Positions 1 through 9,602 of a DNA stretch of 20,078 bases are shown here, piece by piece. The DNA lies in IMG/VR virus record IMGVR_UViG_3300017967_000299, positions 1 to 20,078 of that record. One strand, 5' to 3'. Position numbers and translations under genes: made by a program. Below the pieces are notes generated by a model. It made no database searches. It had not been told where the DNA came from and was given only the letters and a program-made list of their open reading frames with translations. Position 1 is the first letter of the stretch. The number at the start of each line of letters is the position of its first letter. The DNA comes from a virus.

Positions 1-2
1 AC

Positions 3-3000
3 AAGCACACGAGAACATTTATCCAACAGTATTTTGAGGGTAACTCACCTATCAGTAATGGTCTAGTTGGTGAGGAAGCAGAAAGTGTTACTGCTTTCAC
101 TGAAGCATCTAACTTCATGCAACAGGCAGTAACTAACCAGTTGTATGATAAAGATCTAACTGTAACTGCTGATCCAGCAACTGGAGATAATCAAGATCCA
201 GCATCTTGTGCCGATGTTCGTGCTGCTATCGCAAGTTTGGCATCTATTGTTACTGATGCTGTTACTAACGGTAACCTTAACACTCTACCAGCAGAAAACA
301 CTGGAACACTTCTAGCAGAAGAAATTAAGTGCCGCAGAGACATCGGTCACATTGTTGACGCTGTAGCACAGGATCTCTGGTTTGGTGGTAACGAGTATAC
401 TATCGCAGCAACTAAAGAATACTTTAGTAGCGGTGCTCTAATCAGCAACGGTGTTGACAATGAAGTTGGTCCTTCGATCACTGCATTTAGAAGAGCACAG
501 GATCTAATGAACCGTGCTGTCAACAACCAATACTATGATCGTGATCTAACGATCACTTTAGATGCTGTTGGTGATCCTGCAGTATTCTCTGACATCCATT
601 CTAACGCTGCTATCTCCATCACAGACAATAAGAAGTTTATTGCTGCTGAGGCATATGAGCGTATGCTTGCTGCTTATCCAGCATATACTCCTCAGACTGG
701 TAACACCAAGCAAGATTGTCTAGATGATGTTTATGACGTACTAGATCAAATTGCTTATGATGTTAAGTTTGGTGGAAACCATAAGACATATGATGCTGCT
801 AATGTTTATGTAACCAACACTTTCAATGGTGAGGTTGTAGAGACATTTATTGATGCTGAGCGTGATGAAGCTGCCAAGGTATTCCTTGAGGCAAAGAACA
901 TTGCTATTCAAGTTATCAACAACGAAACAGTAACTGTTTCTGCCAACAACACAGAGACTCAGATCTTTGACTTTACTCAAACTGATGACTGGGATGATGA
1001 TTTTGCTCCATTACCTCAGTGTGGATCTGCTGTTGCTGCTACTGACACACTCTTTGGTATTATCATTCAAGCAATCGGTAATGATGGTGGAGTTGGTAAC
1101 TTAAACGGTATTACAAGAACTGCTCCAACGCAACCATCAACTTATGTTTTAGGTAATTGCGCGGATGTTCTTCAGTCTATCGACACTCTAACCAGCATCG
1201 TTGTTGATGCTCTCTATGTTGGAAATCTTGACGAACTGCCAACTCTTAGCACTGGTAACTGGGATTGCGCTAATGTTCGTCTGTCAATTGAGAACCTCTT
1301 TGACATCATCACAGATGCCATTTCTAGCGGTTCTCTTGCTGGTTTGCCTGTTCTTAACCGTGGAGATTTTATCGTCAACGCAGAGGCATCCAAGTGCTTT
1401 AGAGATGTTGCTTATATTGTTGATGCTATCGCAAATGACCTCAAGTATGGTGGAAACATTAACAGTGTACAGGCGGGCGAAGCATACTTTGTTGGTAACC
1501 AACTAGATTATATCGATGGTGAGAAGTCTGAGACAATTGATGCATGGAATTATGTTGGTCAAATGGCAATCGCGGCAATGCGTAACTTTGACTTCCTTGC
1601 GTATAATTGTTCCACTTCCAACTCTTCTTCTCTAGTAACAATCTCTGATGCAGCAGGAACTGGAACTAGAGATGTTCCAGCATCTGCAATTGTTGATGTT
1701 GGTGACAACAGCGGTATTCTAATTGGCATGAAGGTTGAGGAATATCCAACTAATTCATATACCAATGGACTTCTAAATGCTGGTGCAACTCCAATCACAA
1801 CTAACATTCCTGAGGGAACTTATGTTAAGAGTCTGATTGGAACAGACCGCATTGAACTTGGTGTCAATGGATCTAAACTTGACACTGGTGTCAATCAAAA
1901 TGCTCAACAAACTAGCACAACAACCAATCTATACTTCACATATGTAAATGGAGCATGGGCAAATACCACTCCTAACACTGTAGTTGTTGGACCAGAAGCT
2001 TCTGATCCAGACGTCATTCAGGACACTACAACTTCACCTTCTCAGCGTGAGTGTGCTTCGACTGCCGCTGCTATCTTGCAGTTGACTGAAAACATCACCA
2101 CTATCATCAACACTGGTCTAACCAAAGTTGTCAATGGTGTAACAGTACCTACTGTCGATCGTGTAGAACCAACATTCAACACCGCTTTACTTGCTTCCAG
2201 AGCAACTGTATTTACTATTGATACAACTGGTTATGGTTCAACCAATGCTCATGACTTTGAGACTGGAACTCCTGTTAGACTTGTTCCTCGTCCTCGTTTT
2301 GATCCAGCAACTGGGCAGTATGTTGAGGTTGACAAGCGTGTTGTTAGACTACCTAACGGATTCGATACCAACACAACTTACTATGTAATTGCTCCTGGTA
2401 GAGCAACACAACCAGTTGATTATAGCGGAACTCTATACTTCAACGGTAGCGATCAAACTAAGTTGATGCTTGCAACTTCTAAAGAGAATGCTGCAGCTGG
2501 TATCTACATCTATGCTTCTGAAACGGAGTCTATCGATCCAGATATTGAGATCGATCTTTATCAGTTTGTACTCGATGACAAGTATGATCTCCACACATAC
2601 TCTTGTGGACTAGTCAACACTGTTGTTGGTGGTATCGAGACAGATATTGCTAACATCTTTGATAAACCATCTACCTCAACTACTCCTCAGAAGGTATTTT
2701 TCAGAGAGATTGAGGGTAGTGATCTTCCTGATCTTGCTACAACTTATGCAGCAGATCCTAGTGTTGCTATTACTAGTGGTGTTAATCAGGGTAAGATCAA
2801 CCCAAGTGTTGAGTTCTATGCTCGTTATCAAACCAGCAAAGTCTTCACAATTCACAAGACTCTTGCTGATGCTTTAAACGATGTAAATCCAATCACTTTC
2901 AATAATGCTAACGGACCATTTAGAGTGTTCGCTAACAAGAAGCGCAGTCCAATGCGCTTTGACCCTGGATTTAATGGTGCTGATACAGACAATGGTAAGT

Positions 3001-6000
3001 GGTATTTACAGTGTACTGATAGAATCACTGGAGAAAGTGACAACAGCATCATTTATCAGGAAATTTTCTATAGAATTCATGAGTCAGATTATTCTAGCAA
3101 ACCTACCACAACTGATACATGGTATGAGCGTATTAGTGACACCAGAGGTGCTGATGAGAGAACATACAAACTTCGCTATGTCATTCCTAAGTACATTGAA
3201 AATGCAAGAGATCCTATCAATGGATTTGTTATCAAGACGAGAACTGACGATACTCGTAAGTTAGTACCACAGAAACTACTCCTCAAACCTGTTGCTGGTA
3301 ATGTATATGGTGCTCGTTTTGAGAACCCACAACAACCTGGAGAATTCATTGGATATACTAAGACGCAGTTCTCTGCTGATGACACTCTAAATGATGTTAA
3401 TGCGTATGATCCATACAGAAGACCTCTAACTGGTGAGAATCAGGATACTGATTATCGTGCAATTGCAAGATTTACTTCTGGTGTTGCTGCCACTATTCAA
3501 TCTGGTCGTTATGTTGAAGATGTTTTAGATCCAGCAATCAATTATCTGGAAATTACTGTATTTGATCACAGTATTGACACCAAGAATTTCCCTGGTTTGA
3601 GAAATGAGATCCTAACAACTGTTAAGATTTCTGCACCTCAGGGTGGTTCATTTGTTGCTAACAAGACTCAAAGTATTTCTAATAATGCTGTTTCTTTTGC
3701 TGGCAATTCTTCGGGTACTGCTTACATCCATGCATACTATAGTGTTGGTGGTGACCACTACCTAATTATCAAGGGTATTAGTGGTGCTAAGGGAACCGCT
3801 TCTCTAGAGTACAGTGAGTTCCAAGGAACACGATTCACTCAGGGTGCTATCTTTGCTGATATGCTGGAAGACCAGGATATGGGCAAATCGCTACCTCTGA
3901 AGACACATATCCGAAAAAATTTCCCAGAATATTATTACAAGCAAAACGGTTCCAATGTTTACACCATCACTCCTGGTGATCGTATTCAAGACGATGCTGG
4001 TATTGAATATTATGTCTACAGTGTAGAAGATGCAGGAGTTATTGAAGATACATTCTATATCTTTGATAGTGCAGAACTTCAGAAGAGAATTCCTGGTCAG
4101 CAAGATGGTATCTATTATCTGACTTGCTTACGCGGTAATATTTCTCCATATCCACAGGGTGCGGGTGTTTCGACTAACTTCCGCAAGTTTAAGTTCTCTC
4201 AACCTGTAGGTAAACTTTATCCTCTAAACTACAGAAACGATCCTCTTTGGTTCCAGAAGTCTGGTACAACCAATGAAGAGAAGAACTACTATTCACAGTT
4301 GATTGATCCACCTCAGTCATTCTCTGCTGCTGACAACTACATTCATGGTAGTGTTACTGTCAACGATACTAAGCACTCTGTAACCAGAGAACTTATGTAT
4401 GACTTGACCACGCAACCAGCGTTTGTTGAGAACACATATACTGGATTTAACGAGATTAAGGCACAATTAGGTAACGCAACTTCTGGTTCTGAAGATCGTC
4501 GCATTCCTATTGCTGGTGATAGCGAGGTTCTTTCAGATCAGCGTTATTATGTTGAACTCCGTAGACCATCTATTGCTCGTGCTGGTAACCATACATTCGA
4601 ATATCTTGGTTTCGGTCCTGGTAACTATTCAACAGGTCTTCCTGCTCGTCAAGAGATTGTTCTTGAGTTTATTGAAGACTTCTATGCACAGGCGAAGAAG
4701 CAAGATGCTGGTATTGTATTCTACACTGGTATTAACTCTAATGGTGATCTTTACATCGGTAACAGAAGAATTAACGCTATTACTGGTGAGGAAGACTTCA
4801 TTGATAGAGCAGTTCTTGCTGATGATGGAGATGAGGATGACGTAATCGGACAACTCGTTACCACCTTCGACACACCTGTAACATTCAACCAGAATATTAC
4901 TATTGTTGGTGGTCCTGATGGCGAACTAGTTAATAATATTAACTCTCCAATTCTTGTCAATGTTCCAGACAATCAGTTAAGAAACCTTGGAGCACCTTTA
5001 GTTGTATATTCTCTAGTTAGTGCCACCGATCCTATCAGTGGAGCTCCACAAGATGTTCTCCTAGACAGAGAAGCATTCTTCCCCAATACTTCTGGTGACA
5101 TCCGTCTAGGTAAGAATAGAGTTGACGCTGCTATCTTTGGATTCAATCCAAGAGGTGAGGGTCAAAACTATATGATCCAAACTCATGCTCCTGGTGGAAT
5201 TGCGTCCAATATTTGGCCAAACCAAGATTCACTAATTTCTGCTGGTGGTTCTAGAATTGCATCAGATCAGTATATTACCTATAGCAATGTTCTTCCTTCT
5301 ACAGGAGACATGGCACTGAAAGGTAGTGCAGTTAATAAGAATGGTTCACTTGGTTGGATCTTTGCTAATATCTACACAACAATTCCAAATAATGTAATTT
5401 CTTCTTTGCAGGTAATTGTTGACCAAAGCGTAAATGTTGGTAAGTTTACCTTTATTGATAGCAACAGCAATCCAGTTTCTGTTGGTTCTCTCAATATCAA
5501 GTCTGGTTCTGAAATCAGATTGCAGAACATTAACTACAGTGGTGTTCTCAATGGCACATGGCCAGTTCTCAATACCCAAGCATATCCATTTGATCCAGCA
5601 GATAATGAGGTATATTTCCAAATTACCCCAAGAACTGGATCGCCAATTGGTGCATTTGATGAAACATGGACAAGCGGCATCATTAATGCTCAAACCAATC
5701 CATCTCCAAATGCTATTGTTTCTTTCTCTGTATCTAACTGGAAAGAGTTTGGTGTTCTAGGTGCTGAAGCACTCAGAACTGAAACTGAGACATGGGGAGA
5801 CTTCAAACTTGGTATCAACACAATTAACAGAGCAACACACGATGCATATAAGGATGCATTCGTTGAGGTTCAGAACACTGATCCTCGTGCTAACCTTGAT
5901 GTTGTTGGTAACGCATATATTAGTGGTCGTAAGACTACCGATTGGTTGTCACATGATGACTTTGCTGATCGTGAAAAGAACAGAATCTCTGATGCATTTG

Positions 6001-9000
6001 TTGTTGGTGGCGATAGTTCTGATATTGATGAATATGCAACACTTCGTGTTTCTACTGAAGAGATTGCAATCACCGAATCTGGTAGAGGAAACAATGCTGG
6101 TAAGGTTGGAATTAATGTCACTGATGCAGAACTAGATAGAGCACTAGTTGTTAAGGGCAATGCTAGATTTACTGAGGATGTACGCTTTGAGCGTGACATT
6201 GAAATCCATGGAGATGGAACTCTAACTGAAGTAAGAACCGATACTACAACTGGTACATTCAATCTAATTACAGATGCTGGATTTGTTGGAACTCTCAATT
6301 TTGCAAATAGTGCAAATACTGTTAACCTAGTTAACGGTGCTGAGACGGTAAGATTTGCTGATGTAACTACTAATGCTCAAACTATTGCAATTGGCAATAA
6401 TTCAAGCACAAATACATTTACAATCGGCAACTCAGTTTCTGGAGATCAGTTCTTCTATGTTGGCAATGCTTCAGACCACTCCAACATTTACATCGGTAAC
6501 ACTCCTGATAGTGCTACTGTTGCTGCTAACGGATCTGTTGCTACTACTGGTAGTGGTATTAGCAAGGTAGTTATTGGTGGTGCTTTTGGTAATACTAACC
6601 AAGACCAATCATATGTAAGAGTTTCTTCCCAGAATCTTCGTGTTGATGGTGATATGTGGCTCGGATTCCGCCGCCCTGGTGGTACAGCGGACATGAGATC
6701 ACAAGCGTCCTTTATTAATTTCTTCTCCAACTCTGGTGGTCCTTCGACTATTAACTTCGGTCTCAATGCTTCTGAAGTTAACATCGCAGGTCAAGGTGGT
6801 ACAACCACAATCAACAACTCACTACATGTCATCGCTTCGATGAAGGTTGATGGTGATATTTTACTTTGTGGTGGTCTTGCTTCCTTCGCATTTGAAGGTC
6901 AGAGAAGAAGAATGGGCACTGATGATAATGCCCACGATGATGGTATTGAACCAGATGGCACATTCACTAAGAACATTGATATTCTCAATGTTCAGGTTCT
7001 AGCATCTACCGAAAGTGGATACAACCAAGTTGATACTGCTGGTTCTGGTCTTTGGGGTGGATCTGCTTATCAGCAGGAAATCACAAACATTGGTGGAACA
7101 CCTACGGTTGAACCACAGGAACTCGATGCTTTAACTGGTGATGAATACTATCTACCAATTAAGAACGAACCTGTTCAAAATGGTGATCCATACTTTACAA
7201 CTGGCGATTATATATTAATTGATTCTCCAACTTCTGGTCCTTGGAATGCAGAAACTGCTCACCCTGAAATTGTACAGATTGTTGAGGTATCAAGAGCAAA
7301 TGTTGCTCCATATTACCTCAAGGTTAAGAGACAACCATTTGGTGCTCTAGCATCTGGATCTACTGGACTAACAAAGACAAATCACCCTGATACTACACCA
7401 ATTTATAAGGTAAATGTACAGTTTGATGCTACTTGGTTGGAGCAACCTGTAGATGCTACAGGTGAAAATGATAACTTCTATCTTGCTGAATTTGGTGGTA
7501 CGATTACTCCTAATGTTGATTACATCATTGTTGATCGTGACGATACAACTGGAACCATTGGTGAAATTGTCAAGGTTAAAACTTCTTTGAATGAGCAAAT
7601 TCAGAAGTTCAGAATCAATAATGGTCAAGACTGTGATGATACTGACGGTGACGTATTTGTTGTTAACTCTGTAACAGGCGATACTTACATTGGTGGTGAT
7701 CTAACAATCAATCAAAGTGTTGGAATTAATGGTGGATGTGATACAACTAACAAGGGAACTATCGTTGGTAATTTGATTCCTGGCGATGACTTATTTGTAG
7801 AGTATGTTACAAATCTCACTGCTACTGAAATTGCTTTAATTTCTGTTGGCGACATCTTAAAACCAACTGCTACCTCTGGAAATGTAACTATTCAACCTGG
7901 AACTAAGGTTGTTGAGATTGATTCTGATAGAGTAAGAATTTCTCCACGAATTGTTACTGCTTCTCAGATTACAAACTATGAGTTTGCTGTAGTCAAGAAT
8001 GAAGAATTTGTAATTACTAACGGCGTAGAGCAAAACACTCTATACTTTGATACTTGCTTAGCAAATCTAGAGTTGGGCAATCAGTTTAGAAGACTCGATG
8101 TTACTAGAGTATTGCCTAGTGTAGAGTCTGTTACTAGCACAGTATCTAGATATGATGGAAATGAAAGTAACATTAGAATCTACTCTTACTGGGTAGATCC
8201 ACAAACAATCAACGCTGGTGGACCTACTACCACATTGACTGCTAATGCTACTACAGGAGACATCACTGGTTCTGTTTACCTAACAGTAGCAACTATTGGA
8301 ACTGGAACAGGTAGGTTCCAAATTGGCGATTTAGTTCTTGTCGGTCCTACAACAACACTTGATGGTAATGGTCTCAATGCTAATGATTTTGAGGTCATGG
8401 AAGTTCAGTCAGTTGATAGCGGTACTAACACCCTCAGATGTTTACCTGGACAAGAAGGAACAACTGCTAATTCTCTAAACACATATCTAGCAACATCAAC
8501 ATCTGTTGTTAGAATCCTCAAGCATCCAGATACGGCACAGTTGATGGATATTCAGGAGCGCACTAGAACTGAAGGTGGATCATCTACTAATATTGCTTCA
8601 ATCATTATTGACAAAGGTTATATCTGTCAAACTAAGTTTGACTATAGAAACTGGATTAGATTCTATGATACTGTCAATGATACAAGTGAGCAATTCTATG
8701 TGAATGGTGGTCTATCAGGTAAGTATCATCAACCTATTATGAATGAGTCCATCTTGGATGGTAACTTATCACATAGAAACGGTTCTCTTACTCTGAATGA
8801 CGACTTCACCATGCTCGGTGGTGACATCAGAATGATTGACTCTGTTAATAAGACCACAATCTTGAGAGTCAAGAATGATGACGGTCACGCAGATCACTCT
8901 GGTTCTATCGAATTTGATGCTGGCATTATTGGTAGAGGTGATATTAAGATCTATCCTGTATCTTGTCCAGAAAACGTTGTTCAGGATGCTACTGGTTGTA

Positions 9001-9599
9001 ATGTTTCATTCTCTGTCGATATCTTTGGTGATGCTGAGATTGGAAACTCCCTATATATTCGAACCAGTGCTGCTGAGATTCCTGCTAAATCACCAAGACT
9101 CAGAATTGATAATCTTGGTAATAATGGTGCTAACGAGTTTGTTATCAATCACGATGAATCAATTGATGCATTTGGAATCACTAACTACTATACCAAGTCT
9201 GGTGGTAGACATGGAAGATATGTTTCTAGTGGATCTGATGCTGATCAAAGAAATCTAAGATCAAATGTTGTATACTTTGTTAATGTAACTGATCAAGATG
9301 ATCTGGTTCTAAACCTACCAACCGATGCTCAAACTGGAGACAGAATTGAGTTCGTTGAGGTTGGTGGAAACCTAGGATATGATACTTCACTTGTTATCAG
9401 AGCTGCTGCGAATGTAAGAGTTCAGGGTGATGCTACAGGAACTACTATTGGTCTTGGTGGTTCAACTCCATACAATGGAGGTGAGTTAGTTGTACAAACT
9501 CCAAACGCTGCTTTCACCCTAATCTACTTGGGTGGTACTGATTCACAAGGAACAATTGTTTCCTCTGGTGTAACAGGATGGTGGCTCAAGGAGGTCTAA
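3..9599 (+). CDS. Giant virion structural protein, tail-fibre/baseplate-associated (5' partial)
   Basis: The frame is open from base 3, and codons upstream of the first internal ATG (117) continue a repeat seen again at 414-553, so the true start lies left of the window. At least 3198 residues are visible. From N to C: Cys-containing helical repeats (24 to about 1560); a long beta-rich stretch with the segment GFGPGNYSTGLPARQE near 4610-4660, which I recall from very large T4-like cyanophage structural proteins; a fibre-like zone of short G-N/I-G repeats (about 5900-6880, e.g. SIYIGN-type turns); repeated GD-Y/L-I-L-type beta modules (7200, 7515, 8325); and a compact C-terminal domain ending GWWLKEV. 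No enzyme motif is visible. It heads an operon of collar-domain adhesins, so a tail fibre or baseplate component is inferred. Whether it matches T4 gp34, gp10 or no T4 protein cannot be decided here. Confidence 0.88.
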   Translation, partial: KHTRTFIQQYFEGNSPISNGLVGEEAESVTAFTEASNFMQQAVTNQLYDKDLTVTADPATGDNQDPASCADVRAAIASLASIVTDAVTNGNLNTLPAENTGTLLAEEIKCRRDIGHIVDAVAQDLWFGGNEYTIAATKEYFSSGALISNGVDNEVGPSITAFRRAQDLMNRAVNNQYYDRDLTITLDAVGDPAVFSDIHSNAAISITDNKKFIAAEAYERMLAAYPAYTPQTGNTKQDCLDDVYDVLDQIAYDVKFGGNHKTYDAANVYVTNTFNGEVVETFIDAERDEAAKVFLEAKNIAIQVINNETVTVSANNTETQIFDFTQTDDWDDDFAPLPQCGSAVAATDTLFGIIIQAIGNDGGVGNLNGITRTAPTQPSTYVLGNCADVLQSIDTLTSIVVDALYVGNLDELPTLSTGNWDCANVRLSIENLFDIITDAISSGSLAGLPVLNRGDFIVNAEASKCFRDVAYIVDAIANDLKYGGNINSVQAGEAYFVGNQLDYIDGEKSETIDAWNYVGQMAIAAMRNFDFLAYNCSTSNSSSLVTISDAAGTGTRDVPASAIVDVGDNSGILIGMKVEEYPTNSYTNGLLNAGATPITTNIPEGTYVKSLIGTDRIELGVNGSKLDTGVNQNAQQTSTTTNLYFTYVNGAWANTTPNTVVVGPEASDPDVIQDTTTSPSQRECASTAAAILQLTENITTIINTGLTKVVNGVTVPTVDRVEPTFNTALLASRATVFTIDTTGYGSTNAHDFETGTPVRLVPRPRFDPATGQYVEVDKRVVRLPNGFDTNTTYYVIAPGRATQPVDYSGTLYFNGSDQTKLMLATSKENAAAGIYIYASETESIDPDIEIDLYQFVLDDKYDLHTYSCGLVNTVVGGIETDIANIFDKPSTSTTPQKVFFREIEGSDLPDLATTYAADPSVAITSGVNQGKINPSVEFYARYQTSKVFTIHKTLADALNDVNPITFNNANGPFRVFANKKRSPMRFDPGFNGADTDNGKWYLQCTDRITGESDNSIIYQEIFYRIHESDYSSKPTTTDTWYERISDTRGADERTYKLRYVIPKYIENARDPINGFVIKTRTDDTRKLVPQKLLLKPVAGNVYGARFENPQQPGEFIGYTKTQFSADDTLNDVNAYDPYRRPLTGENQDTDYRAIARFTSGVAATIQSGRYVEDVLDPAINYLEITVFDHSIDTKNFPGLRNEILTTVKISAPQGGSFVANKTQSISNNAVSFAGNSSGTAYIHAYYSVGGDHYLIIKGISGAKGTASLEYSEFQGTRFTQGAIFADMLEDQDMGKSLPLKTHIRKNFPEYYYKQNGSNVYTITPGDRIQDDAGIEYYVYSVEDAGVIEDTFYIFDSAELQKRIPGQQDGIYYLTCLRGNISPYPQGAGVSTNFRKFKFSQPVGKLYPLNYRNDPLWFQKSGTTNEEKNYYSQLIDPPQSFSAADNYIHGSVTVNDTKHSVTRELMYDLTTQPAFVENTYTGFNEIKAQLGNATSGSEDRRIPIAGDSEVLSDQRYYVELRRPSIARAGNHTFEYLGFGPGNYSTGLPARQEIVLEFIEDFYAQAKKQDAGIVFYTGINSNGDLYIGNRRINAITGEEDFIDRAVLADDGDEDDVIGQLVTTFDTPVTFNQNITIVGGPDGELVNNINSPILVNVPDNQLRNLGAPLVVYSLVSATDPISGAPQDVLLDREAFFPNTSGDIRLGKNRVDAAIFGFNPRGEGQNYMIQTHAPGGIASNIWPNQDSLISAGGSRIASDQYITYSNVLPSTGDMALKGSAVNKNGSLGWIFANIYTTIPNNVISSLQVIVDQSVNVGKFTFIDSNSNPVSVGSLNIKSGSEIRLQNINYSGVLNGTWPVLNTQAYPFDPADNEVYFQITPRTGSPIGAFDETWTSGIINAQTNPSPNAIVSFSVSNWKEFGVLGAEALRTETETWGDFKLGINTINRATHDAYKDAFVEVQNTDPRANLDVVGNAYISGRKTTDWLSHDDFADREKNRISDAFVVGGDSSDIDEYATLRVSTEEIAITESGRGNNAGKVGINVTDAELDRALVVKGNARFTEDVRFERDIEIHGDGTLTEVRTDTTTGTFNLITDAGFVGTLNFANSANTVNLVNGAETVRFADVTTNAQTIAIGNNSSTNTFTIGNSVSGDQFFYVGNASDHSNIYIGNTPDSATVAANGSVATTGSGISKVVIGGAFGNTNQDQSYVRVSSQNLRVDGDMWLGFRRPGGTADMRSQASFINFFSNSGGPSTINFGLNASEVNIAGQGGTTTINNSLHVIASMKVDGDILLCGGLASFAFEGQRRRMGTDDNAHDDGIEPDGTFTKNIDILNVQVLASTESGYNQVDTAGSGLWGGSAYQQEITNIGGTPTVEPQELDALTGDEYYLPIKNEPVQNGDPYFTTGDYILIDSPTSGPWNAETAHPEIVQIVEVSRANVAPYYLKVKRQPFGALASGSTGLTKTNHPDTTPIYKVNVQFDATWLEQPVDATGENDNFYLAEFGGTITPNVDYIIVDRDDTTGTIGEIVKVKTSLNEQIQKFRINNGQDCDDTDGDVFVVNSVTGDTYIGGDLTINQSVGINGGCDTTNKGTIVGNLIPGDDLFVEYVTNLTATEIALISVGDILKPTATSGNVTIQPGTKVVEIDSDRVRISPRIVTASQITNYEFAVVKNEEFVITNGVEQNTLYFDTCLANLELGNQFRRLDVTRVLPSVESVTSTVSRYDGNESNIRIYSYWVDPQTINAGGPTTTLTANATTGDITGSVYLTVATIGTGTGRFQIGDLVLVGPTTTLDGNGLNANDFEVMEVQSVDSGTNTLRCLPGQEGTTANSLNTYLATSTSVVRILKHPDTAQLMDIQERTRTEGGSSTNIASIIIDKGYICQTKFDYRNWIRFYDTVNDTSEQFYVNGGLSGKYHQPIMNESILDGNLSHRNGSLTLNDDFTMLGGDIRMIDSVNKTTILRVKNDDGHADHSGSIEFDAGIIGRGDIKIYPVSCPENVVQDATGCNVSFSVDIFGDAEIGNSLYIRTSAAEIPAKSPRLRIDNLGNNGANEFVINHDESIDAFGITNYYTKSGGRHGRYVSSGSDADQRNLRSNVVYFVNVTDQDDLVLNLPTDAQTGDRIEFVEVGGNLGYDTSLVIRAAANVRVQGDATGTTIGLGGSTPYNGGELVVQTPNAAFTLIYLGGTDSQGTIVSSGVTGWWLKEV
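24..1560 (+). repeat. Diverged Cys-containing protein repeats inside the giant structural gene
   Basis: The unit is built of three blocks. Block 1 is C-A-D/N-V-R followed by a helix and GNL..LP...TG, with its Cys codon at 207, 1158 and 1266; looser copies start near 1017 and 2047. Block 2 is K/D-C-x-R/D-D-V/I...IVDAIA.DL.xGGN, at 327-392, 714-779 and 1392-1457. Block 3 is YF....ISNG...E...S-V/I-TAF...A...N-Q-x-Y-D-x-DLT, at 24-164 and 414-553. Block 3 recurs after about 390 bases, so one full unit is about 130 codons. Copies are diverged in DNA and recognisable mainly in protein. The conserved single Cys in each block is unusual for a phage fibre protein. Confidence 0.75.
9588..9595 (+). promoter_or_regulatory. 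Strong ribosome binding site for the first collar protein
   Basis: AAGGAGGT lies 7 bases before the ATG at 9603 and is still inside the end of the giant gene. It is the strongest Shine-Dalgarno sequence in the window and fixes the start of the 480-aa gene. The two following collar genes lack a comparable site and probably depend on translational coupling. Confidence 0.85.
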
Positions 9600-9602
9600 T
9601 AG

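Noticed and set aside
5870-6298. Antisense open frame of 142 codons within the giant gene
   Set aside because: Low-complexity Ser/Val/Leu-rich translation with no domain, lying opposite a clearly coding fibre-repeat region.
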